Source of the DNA: JANMQK01 sp031370485
GTDB lineage: Bacteria; Acidobacteriota; Polarisedimenticolia; Gp22-AA2
Reading direction: 5' to 3'
Length of the DNA: 6,208 nucleotides
NCBI GenBank assembly: GCA_031370485.1
Contig: JANMQK010000093.1
Span: 1-6,208 of the forward strand
The first letter of the stretch is position 1, and each line of letters opens with the position of its first letter. Below, one piece after another: positions 5,283 to 6,208 of this stretch. A program made the position numbers and the translations under genes. The notes under the pieces are model-generated. The model ran no database searches. It was not told the origin of the DNA and saw only the letters and a list, made by a program, of their open reading frames with translations.

Positions 5283-6208
5283 CGTGGACTCCTAGCGGCA
5301 GCCTCGACCCCCGCGAGCATGCTCTGCAACGTCTCCTTCGGCAGATACCTGCCATCGATGACTACGGCGCCGATCCGCTGCGTATTGCGGATGTCGTCGA
5401 GTGGACTGGCTTCGAGGAGAACAAGGTTGGCGATCTTCCCGCGTTCCACCGTGCCTAGCGAGCCTTGCTCGCCGAGATACAGGGCAGGATTCCGAGTGGC
5501 CGCCTGCAACGCCTCCATCGGCGTGAAGCCCGCCTGGACGAACAGCTCGAGCTCGTGATGCAGGCTGAACCCGGCGAATACGTATGCATTGCTCAGATCC
5601 GTTCCCGTCATGAACTGCACCCCCGCGCGGTGCATCGCACCGACAAGCTCCAGTTCCTTCTGGAACAGCCGCTTCTTGAAGACAATATATTCGGGCGTGC
5701 GATAGCGTGCGAAGAAGTTCTTCAGCGGACTCCACCACTCCCGCTCGGACTCCGGGATGTATTTCACGCGCGCGTCGCCTTCCCCGGCGATGTCGTCGAT
5801 GAATGTCTGAGTCCACTTGGTTTCCAGGGTCGGCACCTGCCACGTGTGATTCCGGACGAGGGTCGAGAAGAGCTGAGCGGCTTTCTGGGCGTCGTATGTG
5901 TCGAGCATCCGCCCGCCGCGGGCCGCGATGCGACGGGGGTACTCGGAGGGGTCCTTCACGGGCTCGGAGGAAGATTCCAGCCGGTGCAATTCCGCCTCGA
6001 TGGTCGAGGCGCTCTCGAGAATGCTTCCCAGGTGCTCGAAACTCTTCTGTCCGGCCTCGGAGGCTTCCACGGACGTGATGGAAAGAGGGGCGTGCCCGAC
6101 AACAGGCAAGCGCTTCTTCTTCGCCTCATCCATGATGGCAAAGTAGGCCTCGCGTGGAAGACGGTCGTACACCTTCACGCAATCGACACCGCGTCCCGCC
6201 AGCATGTC
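5279..6208 (-). CDS. Imidazolonepropionase-related amidohydrolase, 5' end off-window
   Basis: The last 309 codons of an amidohydrolase; the frame runs off the right edge, so the start, any signal peptide and the first metal ligands (usually HxH) are missing. Visible family marks, counted from the first in-window Met (6205): CVKVYDRLPREAY, whose Lys11 matches the bridging lysine; LPVVGHAPL with metal ligand His38; SFEHLGS with His58; VPTLETKW (124-131); FMTGTDLSNAYVFAG with the catalytic Asp203; HHELELFVQAGFTPMEALQA (216-235); and NPALYLGEQGSLGTVERGKI followed by ANLVLLEASPLDDI. This is the prolidase/imidazolonepropionase-like branch (COG1228), usually exported hydrolases of dipeptides or cyclic amides. 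The true substrate cannot be inferred. It ends with an ATGA overlap into the reductase gene, so it heads or belongs to the right operon. Confidence 0.93.
   Translation of the reverse strand, partial: DMLAGRGVDCVKVYDRLPREAYFAIMDEAKKKRLPVVGHAPLSITSVEASEAGQKSFEHLGSILESASTIEAELHRLESSSEPVKDPSEYPRRIAARGGRMLDTYDAQKAAQLFSTLVRNHTWQVPTLETKWTQTFIDDIAGEGDARVKYIPESEREWWSPLKNFFARYRTPEYIVFKKRLFQKELELVGAMHRAGVQFMTGTDLSNAYVFAGFSLHHELELFVQAGFTPMEALQAATRNPALYLGEQGSLGTVERGKIANLVLLEASPLDDIRNTQRIGAVVIDGRYLPKETLQSMLAGVEAAARSPR

Noticed and set aside
1..6208. CRISPR array, transposon ends, tRNA or rRNA genes, toxin-antitoxin or defence cassette
   Set aside because: I saw no spaced direct repeats, terminal inverted repeats, cloverleaf-type sequences, transposase motifs or recognised defence proteins. 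The only toxin-like hint is the uncertain HipA-like edge frame.

Overview
The window comes from a GC-rich (mid-60s percent by eye) bacterial chromosome. All ten clear genes lie on the minus strand and are tightly packed, so transcription runs from right to left. Shine-Dalgarno sites of the AGGAGG type and several GTG starts fit a bacterium. The gene content (PD40 propeller exoprotein, imidazolonepropionase-like amidohydrolase, RibD-type reductase, VOC and DUF4440 proteins, DUF3467) is typical of soil or sediment lineages such as Acidobacteriota, Myxococcota or related candidate phyla. The sequence alone does not allow a firm taxonomic call.

Right cluster, in order of transcription: the C-terminal 309 residues of an imidazolonepropionase-related amidohydrolase (5279..6208, entering from off-window), a dihydrofolate reductase/RibD-C-type protein (4761..5282, ATGA overlap), a 61-aa two-helix membrane protein (4563..4748), a glyoxalase/bleomycin-resistance (VOC) protein (4126..4521) and a small gamma-glutamylcyclotransferase-like protein (3723..4139, 14-nt overlap). 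These look like one transcription unit of small accessory or housekeeping enzymes with no obvious common pathway.

A 104-nt gap (3619..3722) holds a plausible sigma70-type promoter and opens the left cluster: an exported six-repeat PD40 (TolB-like) beta-propeller protein (2644..3618), an unnamed 177-aa conserved protein whose layout recalls an RNase H/RuvC-like fold (2043..2576), an ankyrin-repeat protein (934..2046), a DUF3467 protein (635..925) and a DUF4440/SnoaL-like lipoprotein (123..635). Overlaps of the GTGA and TGATG kind tie these together as an operon. At the far left edge, a protein-like frame (1..80) may be the start of a further gene, possibly a HipA-like kinase, with ACG where a start codon would be expected.

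The most notable observation is that the ankyrin gene is interrupted by a single in-frame TAA at 1747..1749. Coding sequence is intact on both sides in the same frame, so this is a fresh nonsense mutation, a recoded stop or a sequence error, rather than two genes. No mobile element, CRISPR array, tRNA or rRNA is visible, and no gene-free stretch exceeds about 105 nt. I see no convincing new multi-gene system; the unnamed 177-aa protein paired with the ankyrin protein is the least explained part.
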